From: Atlanticothrix silvestris CENA357
Lineage (GTDB): Bacteria > Cyanobacteriota > Cyanobacteriia > Cyanobacteriales > Nostocaceae
DNA length: 64,000 bases
Assembly (NCBI RefSeq): GCF_016056295.1
Contig: NZ_JAECZB010000105.1
Location: 115,600 to 179,599, forward strand
Direction: 5' to 3'
A program made the position numbers and the translations under genes. Each line of letters begins with the position of its first letter. Position 1 is the stretch's first letter. This document shows positions 38,762 through 47,649 of the stretch, in pieces. A model generated the notes under the pieces. The model saw only the letters and a program-made list of their open reading frames with translations. It was not told the DNA's origin and made no database searches.

Positions 38762-41700
38762 TTACCAGTCAAAAGCTGCTCCAATAGTGGTGCTATGCTC
38801 TCCATCTGATAGAGTTTGTTTAGGCATCAATAATTTCCCGAACATTGCATACAATGCGGGTAATACCAATAATGTTAAAGCTGTAGAAGTAAACAACCCA
38901 CCTAACACTACTATGGCAAGTGGTTGCAAGATTTCTTTCCCTGCACCTGTACCAATTACTAAGGGGATCATGCCTAAAGCTGAAGTTAGAGCCGTCATCA
39001 AAATGGCAACTAATCGCTCCATTGAACCTTCAACAATAACTTGTTTTAAAGGCATTCCCTGTGCCAACTTGTTGTTGTAGTTGTCTACTAACAACAGTCC
39101 ATTGCGCGTTGCTACACCAAATAGGGTAATGAATCCTACCAAGGAAGCGACAGATATAATCCCACCTCCCAAAGCAATGGAAAATATACCCCCTACTAAG
39201 GCGAGAGGTAGGTTAATCATAATCATCAACATGGCAGTAACAGATTTAACTGCGAAGTACATTAAAACTGCGATGACGACAATTGCCAGTCCTCCAAATA
39301 CCAGTAGATTTTGCGTAGCTCGTTGCTCTGATTCAAACTGACCGCCGTATTGAATAAAGTAGCCTGTGGGTAATTGGATTGCTTGACTGACTTTAGTTTG
39401 AATTTCTTCCACCGCAGAACCCAAATCTCGACCTGAGACATTAGCAGAAACGACAATTAAGCGTGAGACATTTTCCCGGTTAATTGTGTTGGGGCCAGTT
39501 CCATAATCAATGCTGGCGAGCTGCGCTAAAGGAATTTTTTGCTCTGTGGGGGTATCTACTAGTAAATTGCGGATTACATCTAAGTTGTTGCGAGATTCTG
39601 ATTGCAACCAAACTACAAGGTCAAATAATTGTTGCCCTTCGAGTACTTGAGAGACAACTCGCCCATTGAGTGCAGTTTCTAGCATTTCAGTGAGTTGACC
39701 TACAGTTAAGCCATAACGCGCTGCGGCTTCCCGGTTAAACTGAATTTGCACCTGTTTAATGGGGACTTGGGGTTCGAGTTGTAAGTCCACAATTCCTGAA
39801 ATACCTGTCATTGCAGTCTGAACTTCAGAGCCAATGTGGCGCAACTCTGCTAAATCAGGGCCGAAAATTTTAACTGCGATCGCACTTCTTACTCCTGATA
39901 ATACCTCATCCATGCGATGCGAAATAAATCCGCCAATATTAGAAGCAACTCCAGGTATCTTAGCAAACTCCTGCCGCAGCTTTTCAATACTCCCTTGCCG
40001 ATCTTTTAATCCTTCTGCACTCAATTCCACATCTAAATGTCCCAAATTCACTCCTCCTGCATCCGCATCACCAGCCGCACGTCCGGCTCGTAATTGCACT
40101 GTCTTAAATCGCTTGTCGTCTTTAAGCGCATCTTCCAACGCAAATCCGACTTGGTTTGTCGCCTCCAGAGAACTCCCTGGATAAAGCAAAACTGTGTTTA
40201 CTAAGGATGGTTCTTGAAACTCTGGCAAAAATACCCTTCCCAAACTCGGTAAAATTACTAAGGAAGCTACTAAGGATGCACCCGCCACTACTAAAATAAT
40301 TGTCGGGAAACGGATGGAAAAATTGACCAGAGGTCGATAAATTCGTTGTGATAAAGTACTTATCCAGGTATCATCGGCTGGTAGTTGTCGATTTGCTAGC
40401 AAAATCGCACAAAGTGCCGGAGATAAAGTCATTGCCACTAAGGTAGAAGCAAAAATTGATACTAAATAAGCAACACCCATTGGCGCAAATATCCGACCTT
40501 CCACACCTGTAAGGGTGAAAATTGGTGCAAAGACAACGCCAATAATTATTGTTGAAAAAATAACACTGACTCTAACTTCTATAGAAGTATCATAAACAAC
40601 TTTAAAGGGATGTACCGGATTGCTTGCTACTTGGTTCTTGCGTAGACCCCGGTAACAGTTTTCCATATCTACAATTGAGTCATCCACGACTGAACCAATG
40701 GCAACAGCTAATCCTCCCAATGTCATCGTGTTGATACCTTGGCCGAACAAGCCCAGAATCATCATGCCAATCAGGACTGATAAGGGAATGGCGCTGAGAG
40801 TAATAATCGCGGTGCGCCAGTTCATCAAAAACATCAACAAGATGATGGAAACGATGATAATGCCATCGCGCAGAGAACTAGTAACGTTTTCAATCGCGGC
40901 CTCGATAAAGCTTTCTTGGCGGAAAGTTTCTGTGACTTTGACATCTTTGGGCAAGCCAGCTTTAATTTCTTCTATAGCCTTTTCAACTACTTTAGTAACT
41001 GTGGGAGTATCATTTTGTGGTTGCTTGTTAACCATCACCACAATTGCTGGTTGACCATCCAAACTGCCATCGCCACGTTTTAAGTCGGCTCCAATGCGGA
41101 CATCTGCCACATCTTGCAACAGTACAGGGGTTCCGTTCCGTGCCGTTATTGCAGATTTACCCAGTTGCTCAATTGACTCGATGCGCCCTAAGCCACGAAT
41201 AATTAACTCTTGGTCTGGATTGACTAAAAAACCACCCGCAGCATTGACGTTAGCTCCTCTAGCCGCAGCTGTGACTTCACCTAAGGTAACATTAAAAGCT
41301 TTTAATTTCGCTGGATTCACCAATATCTGATACTGACGAATATCACCACCATAAGCAATTACTTGGGAAATCCCCGGTACAGCTAGCAATCTATTGGTAA
41401 CATCCCGGTCAATTAAACGCCGCACTTCCATCAGTGGTGTTGTTTCAGCAGTGAAGGCGTACTGTAAAACTGTGCCAATGGGCGAAGATATGGGCGAAAT
41501 TTGAGGATTTTCCACGCCCTCTGGTAATTTTTGCTGTACCTGCTGTAATCGTTCTGTTACTAGTTGACGGGCTTGATAAACATCAGTCCCCCATTTAAAG
41601 ATGACTTTGACAACGGAAATGCTGACAGCAGAGGAAGAACGTACCGTTTCTACTCCTGGTGTACCATTAACGGCGCTTTCAATTGGTAAGGTAATTAGTG

Positions 41701-41887
41701 TTTCAACTTCTTCTGGTGCTAGTCCTGGGGCTTCGGTTTGAATTTCAACTTGGGGCGGGGCGAAGTCAGGGAAGACATCTAAGGGCATTTGGGTGAGGTT
41801 ATATGTACCCCAAATTGTGACTACTATTGCGAGTAGCACGACTATCCAGCGTTGAATAATTGACCACTTGAGGATGGCATTGAGCAT
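38762..41887 (-). CDS. Heavy-metal RND efflux pump (CzcA/CusA family)
   Basis: A 1041-residue inner-membrane proton/cation antiporter of the HME-RND class, exporting metal ions from cytosol or periplasm. It has the usual N-terminal helix (WIVVLLAIVVTIWGTYNLT), two large periplasmic loops (PQVEIQTEAPGLAPEEVE; RAGRAAGDADAGGVNLGHLD) and twelve helices in two halves. The TM4 motif reads AIGSVVDDSIVDMENCYRG, an acidic variant that matches neither the classical Zn/Co/Cd (DFG...DG) nor Cu/Ag (AIGAMVDAA) pattern, so the metal cannot be named. It follows the adaptor gene by 21 bp. No outer-membrane component is nearby. Confidence 0.93.
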   Translation of the reverse strand: MLNAILKWSIIQRWIVVLLAIVVTIWGTYNLTQMPLDVFPDFAPPQVEIQTEAPGLAPEEVETLITLPIESAVNGTPGVETVRSSSAVSISVVKVIFKWGTDVYQARQLVTERLQQVQQKLPEGVENPQISPISSPIGTVLQYAFTAETTPLMEVRRLIDRDVTNRLLAVPGISQVIAYGGDIRQYQILVNPAKLKAFNVTLGEVTAAARGANVNAAGGFLVNPDQELIIRGLGRIESIEQLGKSAITARNGTPVLLQDVADVRIGADLKRGDGSLDGQPAIVVMVNKQPQNDTPTVTKVVEKAIEEIKAGLPKDVKVTETFRQESFIEAAIENVTSSLRDGIIIVSIILLMFLMNWRTAIITLSAIPLSVLIGMMILGLFGQGINTMTLGGLAVAIGSVVDDSIVDMENCYRGLRKNQVASNPVHPFKVVYDTSIEVRVSVIFSTIIIGVVFAPIFTLTGVEGRIFAPMGVAYLVSIFASTLVAMTLSPALCAILLANRQLPADDTWISTLSQRIYRPLVNFSIRFPTIILVVAGASLVASLVILPSLGRVFLPEFQEPSLVNTVLLYPGSSLEATNQVGFALEDALKDDKRFKTVQLRAGRAAGDADAGGVNLGHLDVELSAEGLKDRQGSIEKLRQEFAKIPGVASNIGGFISHRMDEVLSGVRSAIAVKIFGPDLAELRHIGSEVQTAMTGISGIVDLQLEPQVPIKQVQIQFNREAAARYGLTVGQLTEMLETALNGRVVSQVLEGQQLFDLVVWLQSESRNNLDVIRNLLVDTPTEQKIPLAQLASIDYGTGPNTINRENVSRLIVVSANVSGRDLGSAVEEIQTKVSQAIQLPTGYFIQYGGQFESEQRATQNLLVFGGLAIVVIAVLMYFAVKSVTAMLMIMINLPLALVGGIFSIALGGGIISVASLVGFITLFGVATRNGLLLVDNYNNKLAQGMPLKQVIVEGSMERLVAILMTALTSALGMIPLVIGTGAGKEILQPLAIVVLGGLFTSTALTLLVLPALYAMFGKLLMPKQTLSDGEHSTTIGAAFDW

Positions 41888-41908
41888 ATTTGATTTAAAC
41901 GTAAAAGT

Positions 41909-43483
41909 TTATTGAGGGGGGGCTGAGGATTGGGAGTTGCTATTGATTATTGGTGTTTCTGGTTTTAGGCAGGATTGAGTACGGCGACTAGCCCAGTAAG
42001 TACCGCCGATAAAGCCTACAATGCCTAATACACTTCCTCCCCCAAGCCCAACCCACCAAGGAAGTGAAGAATTAGCAGTTACTTCTTTCTCCCCTACTTT
42101 CCCCCCACCTCGCAGAGATTGGGCGTAAAGTTGCGGTGCGCGTTGGATGACAATCATATCTCCCTCAAATAAACCAGTTTTTACCTCAACCATGTCTCCA
42201 GAGGTTTGACCTAATGTAACTTCAACTGGTTGATAAGCATTGCCGTTTTGGATGTAGACAACTTTTTTATTATTAGCTTCTACTACAGCCGCACTCTTAA
42301 TCGCCAAGATAGCTGAGGAGGTTTGGTTTGTCAAAACTTCCAAGTCTGCAAACATTCCTGGTTTTAGTACGCCACCGGGGTTATTGATTTCGGCTTTCAC
42401 AGGTACAACCTGCGTCTCACCTGTTACTACAGAATTAATTACCGCAATTCGTCCCGTAAAAGTGCGATTCGGCACAGAAGCAACTTTAACCCTAACTTGT
42501 TGTCCTGTTTTAATTTTGTTTAAATCTTTTTCATATATATTCGCTGTGGCGAAAACCTGATTGTCATTGACAATCGTCATCAGTTTACCACCTGCATCCT
42601 CAAAGGTTTGACCAAGGGTAACTTCTCTATCTGCAACCTTCCCAGAAATGGGAGATGTTACTGTCACCAATCCTTTAGCATTGCCACGGATTCCTAGTTG
42701 TTGCAGCCGAGTTTTATACGTGCTGTTACTGAGAGTAATTCGAGATTTTGCTACGTCAACAGATGCCTGAGCGCGTTTAACTTGATTTTCAGCTTCAATA
42801 ACCTCTCGGCGGCTATTGGCTTTGGTAAGTTCAGCTTTAGCTTGTGCTAGTTGAGTTTGAGATTCGAGAGCATTACGCCGTGGTAAAGCACCTTGAGCAA
42901 CTAATTGTTGATCTTTATCATACTTTTCTTGGGAAAATGCCACTTGACTTTCGGCTTGGGCGATCTCTGCTGTGGTAATTTGTTGATAGCGATCGCGGTT
43001 TTGTTGCGCTAACTTTAAATCAGCTAAGGCTTGTTGTAAATCAGCCTGTCCTTGAGCCAGTTTTTCTTGGGAGTTAACCCGTAGTTCTACCAAATCGGGA
43101 CTAGATACCACAGCCACCGGTTGACCTTGTTTAACTAATGCACCAGGTTCTACTAATAACTCAACCACCTTTGCACCTGCAATTGGTGTTGTTACTTCTA
43201 CTTGTTTACTAGGTAGAGTTTCAATTTGTCCTGTGGTTTTTATACCCACAGCTAAACGCTGGCTTTTAACTGGCTCAACTTTAATTCCCAGGCGTTGGGC
43301 AGTTTCAGCGTCAACTTGAATAGAGCTAGTTGCTGGGGTGGTTTCAGTTTCTTGGTGAAATTCATCTCCGTGTCCGGCGTGGGCTAAAACTACTATGGGA
43401 TTTGCTAATAATAGTAAGCTGACAAATGTACCAGAAACACAACGCATGGTTAGAATTGGTTGGAAACGCAGAGAGTTGGGCAT
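41909..43483 (-). CDS. RND efflux periplasmic adaptor (CzcB/CusB-like)
   Basis: A 524-residue membrane-fusion protein linking the RND pump to an outer-membrane channel. An N-terminal signal segment (CVSGTFVSLLLLANPIVVLAHA) is followed directly by a His/Glu-rich metal-binding stretch (HAGHGDEFHQETE). Next come the lipoyl-like hairpin domain, a long coiled coil (about 125-250; QADLQQALADLKLAQQNRDR) and the beta-barrel domain (GKVADREVTLGQTFEDAG). A C-terminal transmembrane helix (WWVGLGGGSVLGIVGFIGGTYW), unusual for such adaptors, follows. It is first gene of the operon adaptor-pump-lipoprotein. The start at 43483 has no clear ribosome-binding site; Met13 is an alternative. Confidence 0.9.
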   Translation of the reverse strand: MPNSLRFQPILTMRCVSGTFVSLLLLANPIVVLAHAGHGDEFHQETETTPATSSIQVDAETAQRLGIKVEPVKSQRLAVGIKTTGQIETLPSKQVEVTTPIAGAKVVELLVEPGALVKQGQPVAVVSSPDLVELRVNSQEKLAQGQADLQQALADLKLAQQNRDRYQQITTAEIAQAESQVAFSQEKYDKDQQLVAQGALPRRNALESQTQLAQAKAELTKANSRREVIEAENQVKRAQASVDVAKSRITLSNSTYKTRLQQLGIRGNAKGLVTVTSPISGKVADREVTLGQTFEDAGGKLMTIVNDNQVFATANIYEKDLNKIKTGQQVRVKVASVPNRTFTGRIAVINSVVTGETQVVPVKAEINNPGGVLKPGMFADLEVLTNQTSSAILAIKSAAVVEANNKKVVYIQNGNAYQPVEVTLGQTSGDMVEVKTGLFEGDMIVIQRAPQLYAQSLRGGGKVGEKEVTANSSLPWWVGLGGGSVLGIVGFIGGTYWASRRTQSCLKPETPIINSNSQSSAPPQ

Positions 43484-43680
43484 CGTTATGAGAAATCCTG
43501 GGGTATGGGTGCAAAGGAATTGCGATCGTAATTTTTGATAAACAAAGCTAGCTTTGTTTAGGGGGATTTTTCTGCACCTTATACCCAGTCTTTCATCTCA
43601 AAATGAAATTGACATGAAATTGAGAATTGATATGAAAATTTTGGGTTTTGTTCTTCAACCCAACCTTGTATCTTAGAAAG
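43484..43680. other. Intergenic region ahead of the efflux operon
   Basis: Promoter region of the metal-efflux operon. It has a partial dispersed repeat near 43640-43665 (GGGTTTTGTTCTTCAACCCAACC) and an ATGAAATTGA/ATATGAAAATT direct-repeat-like stretch. No metalloregulator gene is adjacent. Confidence 0.45.
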
Positions 43681-43847
43681 AGTAGTATTAAGATGAATCG
43701 GACAACTGTTCGGCCTCGCAGCTTACCAAGCTATCCGACCCGGTTTTATATTCGGAGATTGTTACCAACCTCACTGGAGTAGGTCTGGACTCCTCTTTGG
43801 TACGCCTGATAAATTCCCATCTATCAGTTCTGACAGCAGAAGAGTGC
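43681..43847 (-). ncRNA. Structured 3' part of the DGR template RNA
   Basis: This non-coding stretch follows the TR in the sense (minus) direction. It can form several hairpins: CTGATA/TATCAG (43806-43827), GGAGT/ACTCC (43776-43793), and a nested pair TCGGA/TCCGA (43698-43738) around AGCTT/AAGCT (43720-43732). In DGRs the RNA flanking the TR is needed for cDNA priming by the RT-Avd complex, so this is the likely equivalent. The boundaries are approximate. Confidence 0.5.
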
Positions 43848-43974
43848 TGAGGGGCGCAGCAACCACAACCCGAAAACCCACGTTGTTGTTCCTATTGTCA
43901 CGCGCGTTCCTGTTGCGATTGGCCGAGCGACAGTTCCTCGGATTGTTGTTCCACGAACCACCGCGCAGCAGCCG
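43848..43974 (-). other. DGR template repeat (TR), 127 nt
   Basis: The sense strand encodes, if translated, [40 protein letters not shown]: an Asn-rich (AAC/AAT) pseudo-protein that is the hallmark of a DGR template. It aligns end to end with VR 45706-45834. Both 5' and 3' flanks of the variable core are identical, 15 substitutions all fall at TR adenines, and the VR has one 2-nt insertion. It begins 45 nt after the RT stop codon. It is not a gene fragment: its copies differ only at adenines. Confidence 0.95.
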
Positions 43975-44019
43975 GAAATGCCTACCCCAAAGCTGATATT
44001 AACACGGCAGTAGTTTATG

Positions 44020-45093
44020 TTATGAACCTCGAAAGGTTTGTAGTGAGGGATTTATTGCTCTAAATATTTGCTGGCGTAAATGCCATGTATTACCATGTTT
44101 TAAATGGGCAACCCAACTCTGCGTTGACTCGGATATTTCTTGATATCCAATTTCGCCTGCATGATAGTCACAGAACATCTGCCGCAATCTTTGCCTTCCC
44201 TGACGCAGACTATCGTTGCGGACTCTAATTCGGTCTGGCAAAATGCGAAACCCGACAAAGTTAGCCCCATATTTTGTTTCAAATAACTGGCTTTTTACCG
44301 GATGTATTTTGACCCTTAGACCAGCAAGATAATTTTCTATTTCAACTCTGGCATTTTGTAAAAAAGCTTTATCATCTGAGAATAAAGCAAAATCATCAAC
44401 ATAACGAATATATTTAGCAGCCTTAATTTGTTCTTTCACAAAATGGTCAAAGCCGTTGAGATATACATTGGCAAAAAATTGACTGGTTAAATTACCAATT
44501 GGTAAGCCATGCCGTCTCTCTAAAGGCATGAGTAAATCATCACCAGGAAAGTAATTAATTACTGGTTCTTGGGGATTACTGCTATCAACAAGGGTGTTAA
44601 TTAGCCAGAGTGTATCAGGGCATTTAATTTTACTATACACAAATGACTTTAAAATCTCATGGTCGATGCTAGGAAAATATTTTTGAATATCAGCTTGCAA
44701 AACATAGCGGCTCGAACGGGCGAATTTAGTAAAGCGACGTAAGGCTCGATGAGAACCAAATCCAATACGGTTAGCGTAGGAATCACTGATAAATGTGCGT
44801 TCAAAGATGGGAACAATTACGTTGCAAAGAGCATGATGTACAACTCTGTCACGATAGGGAGCCGCGGAAATCATTCGCGGCTTGGGTTCAAAAATTTGAA
44901 ATGTGGTGTAATCTCCTGGAAGATATGCTTTTGACTGTAATTCTGCTTGTAGGTGAAATAATTCTTGTTCTAAACTGTAGTTGAATTTTAAAACATTTTC
45001 TCGAAAACGCTTACCCCGTTGTGCTTGCTGAGAGGCTTTTAGTAAATTACTAAATGCAATAATTTCATGCCAAAGATTTCCATATCGTTTCAT
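44020..45093 (-). CDS. DGR reverse transcriptase
   Basis: A 357-residue reverse transcriptase that copies TR RNA into adenine-mutagenised cDNA, which replaces the VR (mutagenic retrohoming). Catalytic residues: Asp135 in [13 protein letters not shown] and YVDD at 231-234 ([11 protein letters not shown]). Residues 199-205 read IGNLTSQ, the DGR-specific replacement for QGxxxSP in group II intron RTs. There is no maturase or endonuclease domain. I start at the ATG at 45091-45093 ([11 protein letters not shown]); the 40 codons upstream in the same frame come from dispersed repeats. It acts with Avd, which lies just upstream; the TR lies just downstream. Confidence 0.95.
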   Translation of the reverse strand: MKRYGNLWHEIIAFSNLLKASQQAQRGKRFRENVLKFNYSLEQELFHLQAELQSKAYLPGDYTTFQIFEPKPRMISAAPYRDRVVHHALCNVIVPIFERTFISDSYANRIGFGSHRALRRFTKFARSSRYVLQADIQKYFPSIDHEILKSFVYSKIKCPDTLWLINTLVDSSNPQEPVINYFPGDDLLMPLERRHGLPIGNLTSQFFANVYLNGFDHFVKEQIKAAKYIRYVDDFALFSDDKAFLQNARVEIENYLAGLRVKIHPVKSQLFETKYGANFVGFRILPDRIRVRNDSLRQGRQRLRQMFCDYHAGEIGYQEISESTQSWVAHLKHGNTWHLRQQIFRAINPSLQTFRGS

Positions 45094-45248
45094 AATTTTA
45101 ATTACATAAAAAATTTGTAGGTCTGGTTGAGGAACGTAGACGCGTAGCGGCTTCCCGCAGGGTAAACCAAACACCAATAATCCCTGGTTTTGTTGGGTTT
45201 CGCAAAGCCTCAACCCAGCCTACGCCTACTACGCCTACTGAATATTTT
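45094..45248. repeat. Dispersed repeats between avd and the RT gene
   Basis: The 155 bp between avd and the RT hold repeat text: GTAGACGCGTAGCGGCTTCC, GGGTTTCGCAAAGCCTCAAC and a tandem GCCTACTAC/GCCTACTG run. These are families seen elsewhere in Nostoc-type genomes. The stretch stays open in the RT frame by chance. Confidence 0.55.
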
Positions 45249-45602
45249 TTAATTGGAAGTAATGGGTTTAATTTTTTGCTGTTTAATCCAGCCGCCTAAA
45301 TCTATGCCAATATCATTTAACAATTTTTGTGCATATTCATAACGCTCTGTTTTAATTAAATTAAACTCTAAAAGGAACCGAGTTTGATAACGTAAAATAT
45401 CTAATTTGCTATTTAAGGCTTCTAACTGAGTTAATTTTTGCTTTGCATACCGTGCTACAATCAAACCATCTAATAGGTCATATAATTCTGTAATTATGCG
45501 ATTTCCTAGCAAGAATTTTTGATCTCTAGGCAGACGATTTAAAATTGGTACATACCACTTGATTAAATCGTAGGTTTTCTGTATGATTGGTAAATCGCTC
45601 AT
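45249..45602 (-). CDS. avd: DGR accessory protein Avd
   Basis: A 117-residue basic, all-helical protein of the Avd/four-helix-bundle (23S rRNA IVP-like) family. Characteristic stretches are YDLIKWYVPILNRLPRDQKF, LLGNRIITELYDLLDGLIVA, LDILRYQTRFLLEFNLI and the C-terminal NDIGIDLGGWIKQQ (the IG..LGGW signature). In DGRs Avd forms a pentamer that binds the RT and the template RNA and is required for retrohoming. Its start codon lies 7 bp after the extended stop of the target gene, so it is co-transcribed with it. Confidence 0.93.
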   Translation of the reverse strand: MSDLPIIQKTYDLIKWYVPILNRLPRDQKFLLGNRIITELYDLLDGLIVARYAKQKLTQLEALNSKLDILRYQTRFLLEFNLIKTERYEYAQKLLNDIGIDLGGWIKQQKIKPITSN

Positions 45603-45609
45603 TTAAGAT

Positions 45610-47649
45610 TTAGTTAAAAAAATTTGATCGCGCAGAGCGCGAGAGAAATAAAGAAGGGAAAAGAAGAAAGCGAAGAGTGCAAAAGTGTAAAGGGATACTA
45701 AGTCTTGAGGGGCGCAGCAACCACAACCCGAAAACCCACGAAGTCGTCCCTAAGGCCACGCGCGCGCCCCAGTAGCGATCGGCCGAGCGACAGTACCTCG
45801 GATTGTTGAACCACGAACCACCGCGCAGCAGCCGATTATCATTATCACTCATCCAAGGGCTGCCGTCTGTTGGCGCTCTATTATAATTTTCGTGCCAAGC
45901 ATCCTGACACCATTCCCATATATTACCATGCATATCAAATAAACCAAAGGGATTTGGTGGAAATTTTCCCACATCTGTTGTTTGCTGACGATATTTACCT
46001 TTTGACCCAGCACCATAAGTATAATTTCCGTCATAATTCGCTAAATCAGTCGTAATCGTCTCACCAAAATAAAATGGGGTAGTCGTTCCGGCACGACAGG
46101 CATATTCCCACTCTGCTTCACTAGGCAAGCGATAGGTTTTCCCAGTCTGATTAGATAATCTGGCACAAAACTCAATTGCATCATCCCAAGAAACTCGTTC
46201 AACAGGTCGATTAGCACCTTTGAAACGCGAGGGGTCGGAATTTAAATCAATATTTACCTTTTTCATCGCCGCTACAACAGCCCATTGGCTTTGTGTAACT
46301 GGATATTTACCCATGAAAAAGGGTTGAATTGTGACGGTATGCTGTGGACTTTCCCAATCTAGTCTTTCTGGCTCATTCTCTGGGGAACCCATCAAAAATT
46401 GACCACCAGGAATTGCAACCATTTCTAGAAGTACGCCATTGCCCAAATTTTCTACAAAAAACTCGGCTTGTTTGCGACTGTGATTAATTGGTTCTCCCTT
46501 AGCATTTACAGTTACCACCTCAAAATCAAACTGATTAACTGGATTTTGTTCGGAGGGTACAGGCGGTTTTTGTTGACCAATAATTTGTTTTTCAATAAGC
46601 GCTACATCTTCATCTCTCAGCCCTAAATGTTGCTGATAATCTATGAGTTCATTTATTGTAGTTTCACTTAGTATTGGTCTAGCTTCAATTTCCTCAATCA
46701 GCGCTTCTTCATAATTTTTTAATTTCCGCTGATACTCCTGGTACGGTTGTTGAACTTCGGCTTCAATAGCATCCGCAACTTCAGGAGTCAGTTTTAATTT
46801 GAGGCGCAATGAATTTAACAGGCGACGGGCGGTAGGGCTAAATTTGCCATTTTGGAAGCGCTTTTCCACTTCTTTGCGATACTTCAGTTTGGGGTCATCC
46901 TTGGGCGACTTTGCCAGCAGAATCTTATGACCTTCTTCAACTGGATAGAATTTAGGAGTCATAGCCGGCGATGCTTCTTGCACCTTCGTACTGGCATACT
47001 CATGCAGTTCATCAATGGAAATCCAGCCATCAGTATCTTTATCGGCTGCGCCTGTTTCAATACCTTCAACTAAATAGCGGGTGTAAATGGAGAGTTCTGA
47101 GCCTTCTTGCTCAAAGGAATATTGGGCTGAAGTGGAAGAAGTGAGAATTGCTCTGCCTTTACCACCTAGTTGCTCTTTTACATTTACACTACCATCACTC
47201 TTAACTGTCATACCTTGGGTAATTGCCCCACTAAAACAACAGTCTAGAATAATCACTTGTTGTAGAGAACGGCTATCATTGATATTTTCATGTAAAATAC
47301 TAGCTGGTACTGCGGAGGGCGTTACTAGCAGGCCATTTTGTTTTTTAGTTTCACGAGTTGACAAATAGAGGTTGCCTTTTTCGTTTTTAATCCCATGACC
47401 AGAAAAATAAAACAGCAGTAAGTCATCTTTTTGGCGATTGGAGAAAAGGTGAAAAATAGCTTCTCTCACAGCTTGCGGTTGAGGATTTTTCAGCACAGTA
47501 ATATCTGATGCAGCAAAGCCACCCATTTCTGGGTTCACCAACACTCGCTTCATCGCCTCGACATCTTTGACAGCAGCCGATAGTGGTTTTAAATCTTCAT
47601 CCTGATAGTCATACTCACTAACCCCTATCAGCAGTGCAAACTTAGCCAT
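45610..47649 (-). CDS. Caspase / FGE-sulfatase fusion, DGR target with frameshifted VR
   Basis: A 679-residue fusion. Residues 1-255 form a caspase-like (C14) peptidase with the dyad His85 (FYFSGHG) and Cys138 (LDCCFSG). Residues 265-375 are helical. Residues 405-640 form an FGE-sulfatase/SUMF1 C-type-lectin-like domain ([79 protein letters not shown]). Codons from 606 on are the VR, so the binding face is diversified. A 2-nt CG insertion near 45759-45766 (about residue 630) shifts the frame; without it the protein would end [13 protein letters not shown] with a stop at 45698-45700. Instead 49 aberrant residues follow. The start overlaps the EACC1-like gene by 8 nt. An effector-plus-recognition role is inference. 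Confidence 0.93.
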   Translation of the reverse strand: MAKFALLIGVSEYDYQDEDLKPLSAAVKDVEAMKRVLVNPEMGGFAASDITVLKNPQPQAVREAIFHLFSNRQKDDLLLFYFSGHGIKNEKGNLYLSTRETKKQNGLLVTPSAVPASILHENINDSRSLQQVIILDCCFSGAITQGMTVKSDGSVNVKEQLGGKGRAILTSSTSAQYSFEQEGSELSIYTRYLVEGIETGAADKDTDGWISIDELHEYASTKVQEASPAMTPKFYPVEEGHKILLAKSPKDDPKLKYRKEVEKRFQNGKFSPTARRLLNSLRLKLKLTPEVADAIEAEVQQPYQEYQRKLKNYEEALIEEIEARPILSETTINELIDYQQHLGLRDEDVALIEKQIIGQQKPPVPSEQNPVNQFDFEVVTVNAKGEPINHSRKQAEFFVENLGNGVLLEMVAIPGGQFLMGSPENEPERLDWESPQHTVTIQPFFMGKYPVTQSQWAVVAAMKKVNIDLNSDPSRFKGANRPVERVSWDDAIEFCARLSNQTGKTYRLPSEAEWEYACRAGTTTPFYFGETITTDLANYDGNYTYGAGSKGKYRQQTTDVGKFPPNPFGLFDMHGNIWEWCQDAWHENYNRAPTDGSPWMSDNDNRLLRGGSWFNNPRYCRSADRYWGARVALGTTSWVFGLWLLRPSRLSIPLHFCTLRFLLFPSLFLSRSARSNFFN
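45628..45642 (-). terminator. GC-rich hairpin downstream of the VR
   Basis: TCGCGC-AGA-GCGCGA: a perfect 6-bp GC-rich stem with a 3-nt loop, 63 bp past the VR in the sense direction, followed by TCAAATTTTTTT. It could be a weak terminator, or the analogue of the hairpin/cruciform that aids target recognition downstream of the VR in the Bordetella phage DGR. Confidence 0.5.
45706..45834 (-). other. DGR variable repeat (VR), 129 nt
   Basis: The 3' end of the FGE-sulfatase coding region. Compared with the TR, 15 of 26 adenine positions in the core are changed (to T, G and C) and no C, G or T position is changed. Changes include AAC to TTC, AAC to TAC, AAT to GAT, AGG to TGG, AAC to GGC and AAT to CTT. 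The only other difference is an extra CG in a GCGCGCG run. The conserved 3' flank (GTGGTTGCTGCGCCCCTC) is the likely initiation-of-mutagenic-homology (IMH) segment. Confidence 0.95.

Noticed and set aside
43848-43974. Could be the leftover 3' end of a duplicated FGE-sulfatase gene.
   Set aside because: Its differences from the target are confined to adenines and it lies directly behind a DGR-type reverse transcriptase, so it is the template repeat rather than a decayed gene copy.
45094-45213. N-terminal extension of the RT frame (40 codons).
   Set aside because: The DNA is made of dispersed repeats and the protein text is unrelated to RTs; the ATG at 45093 gives the family N-terminus.
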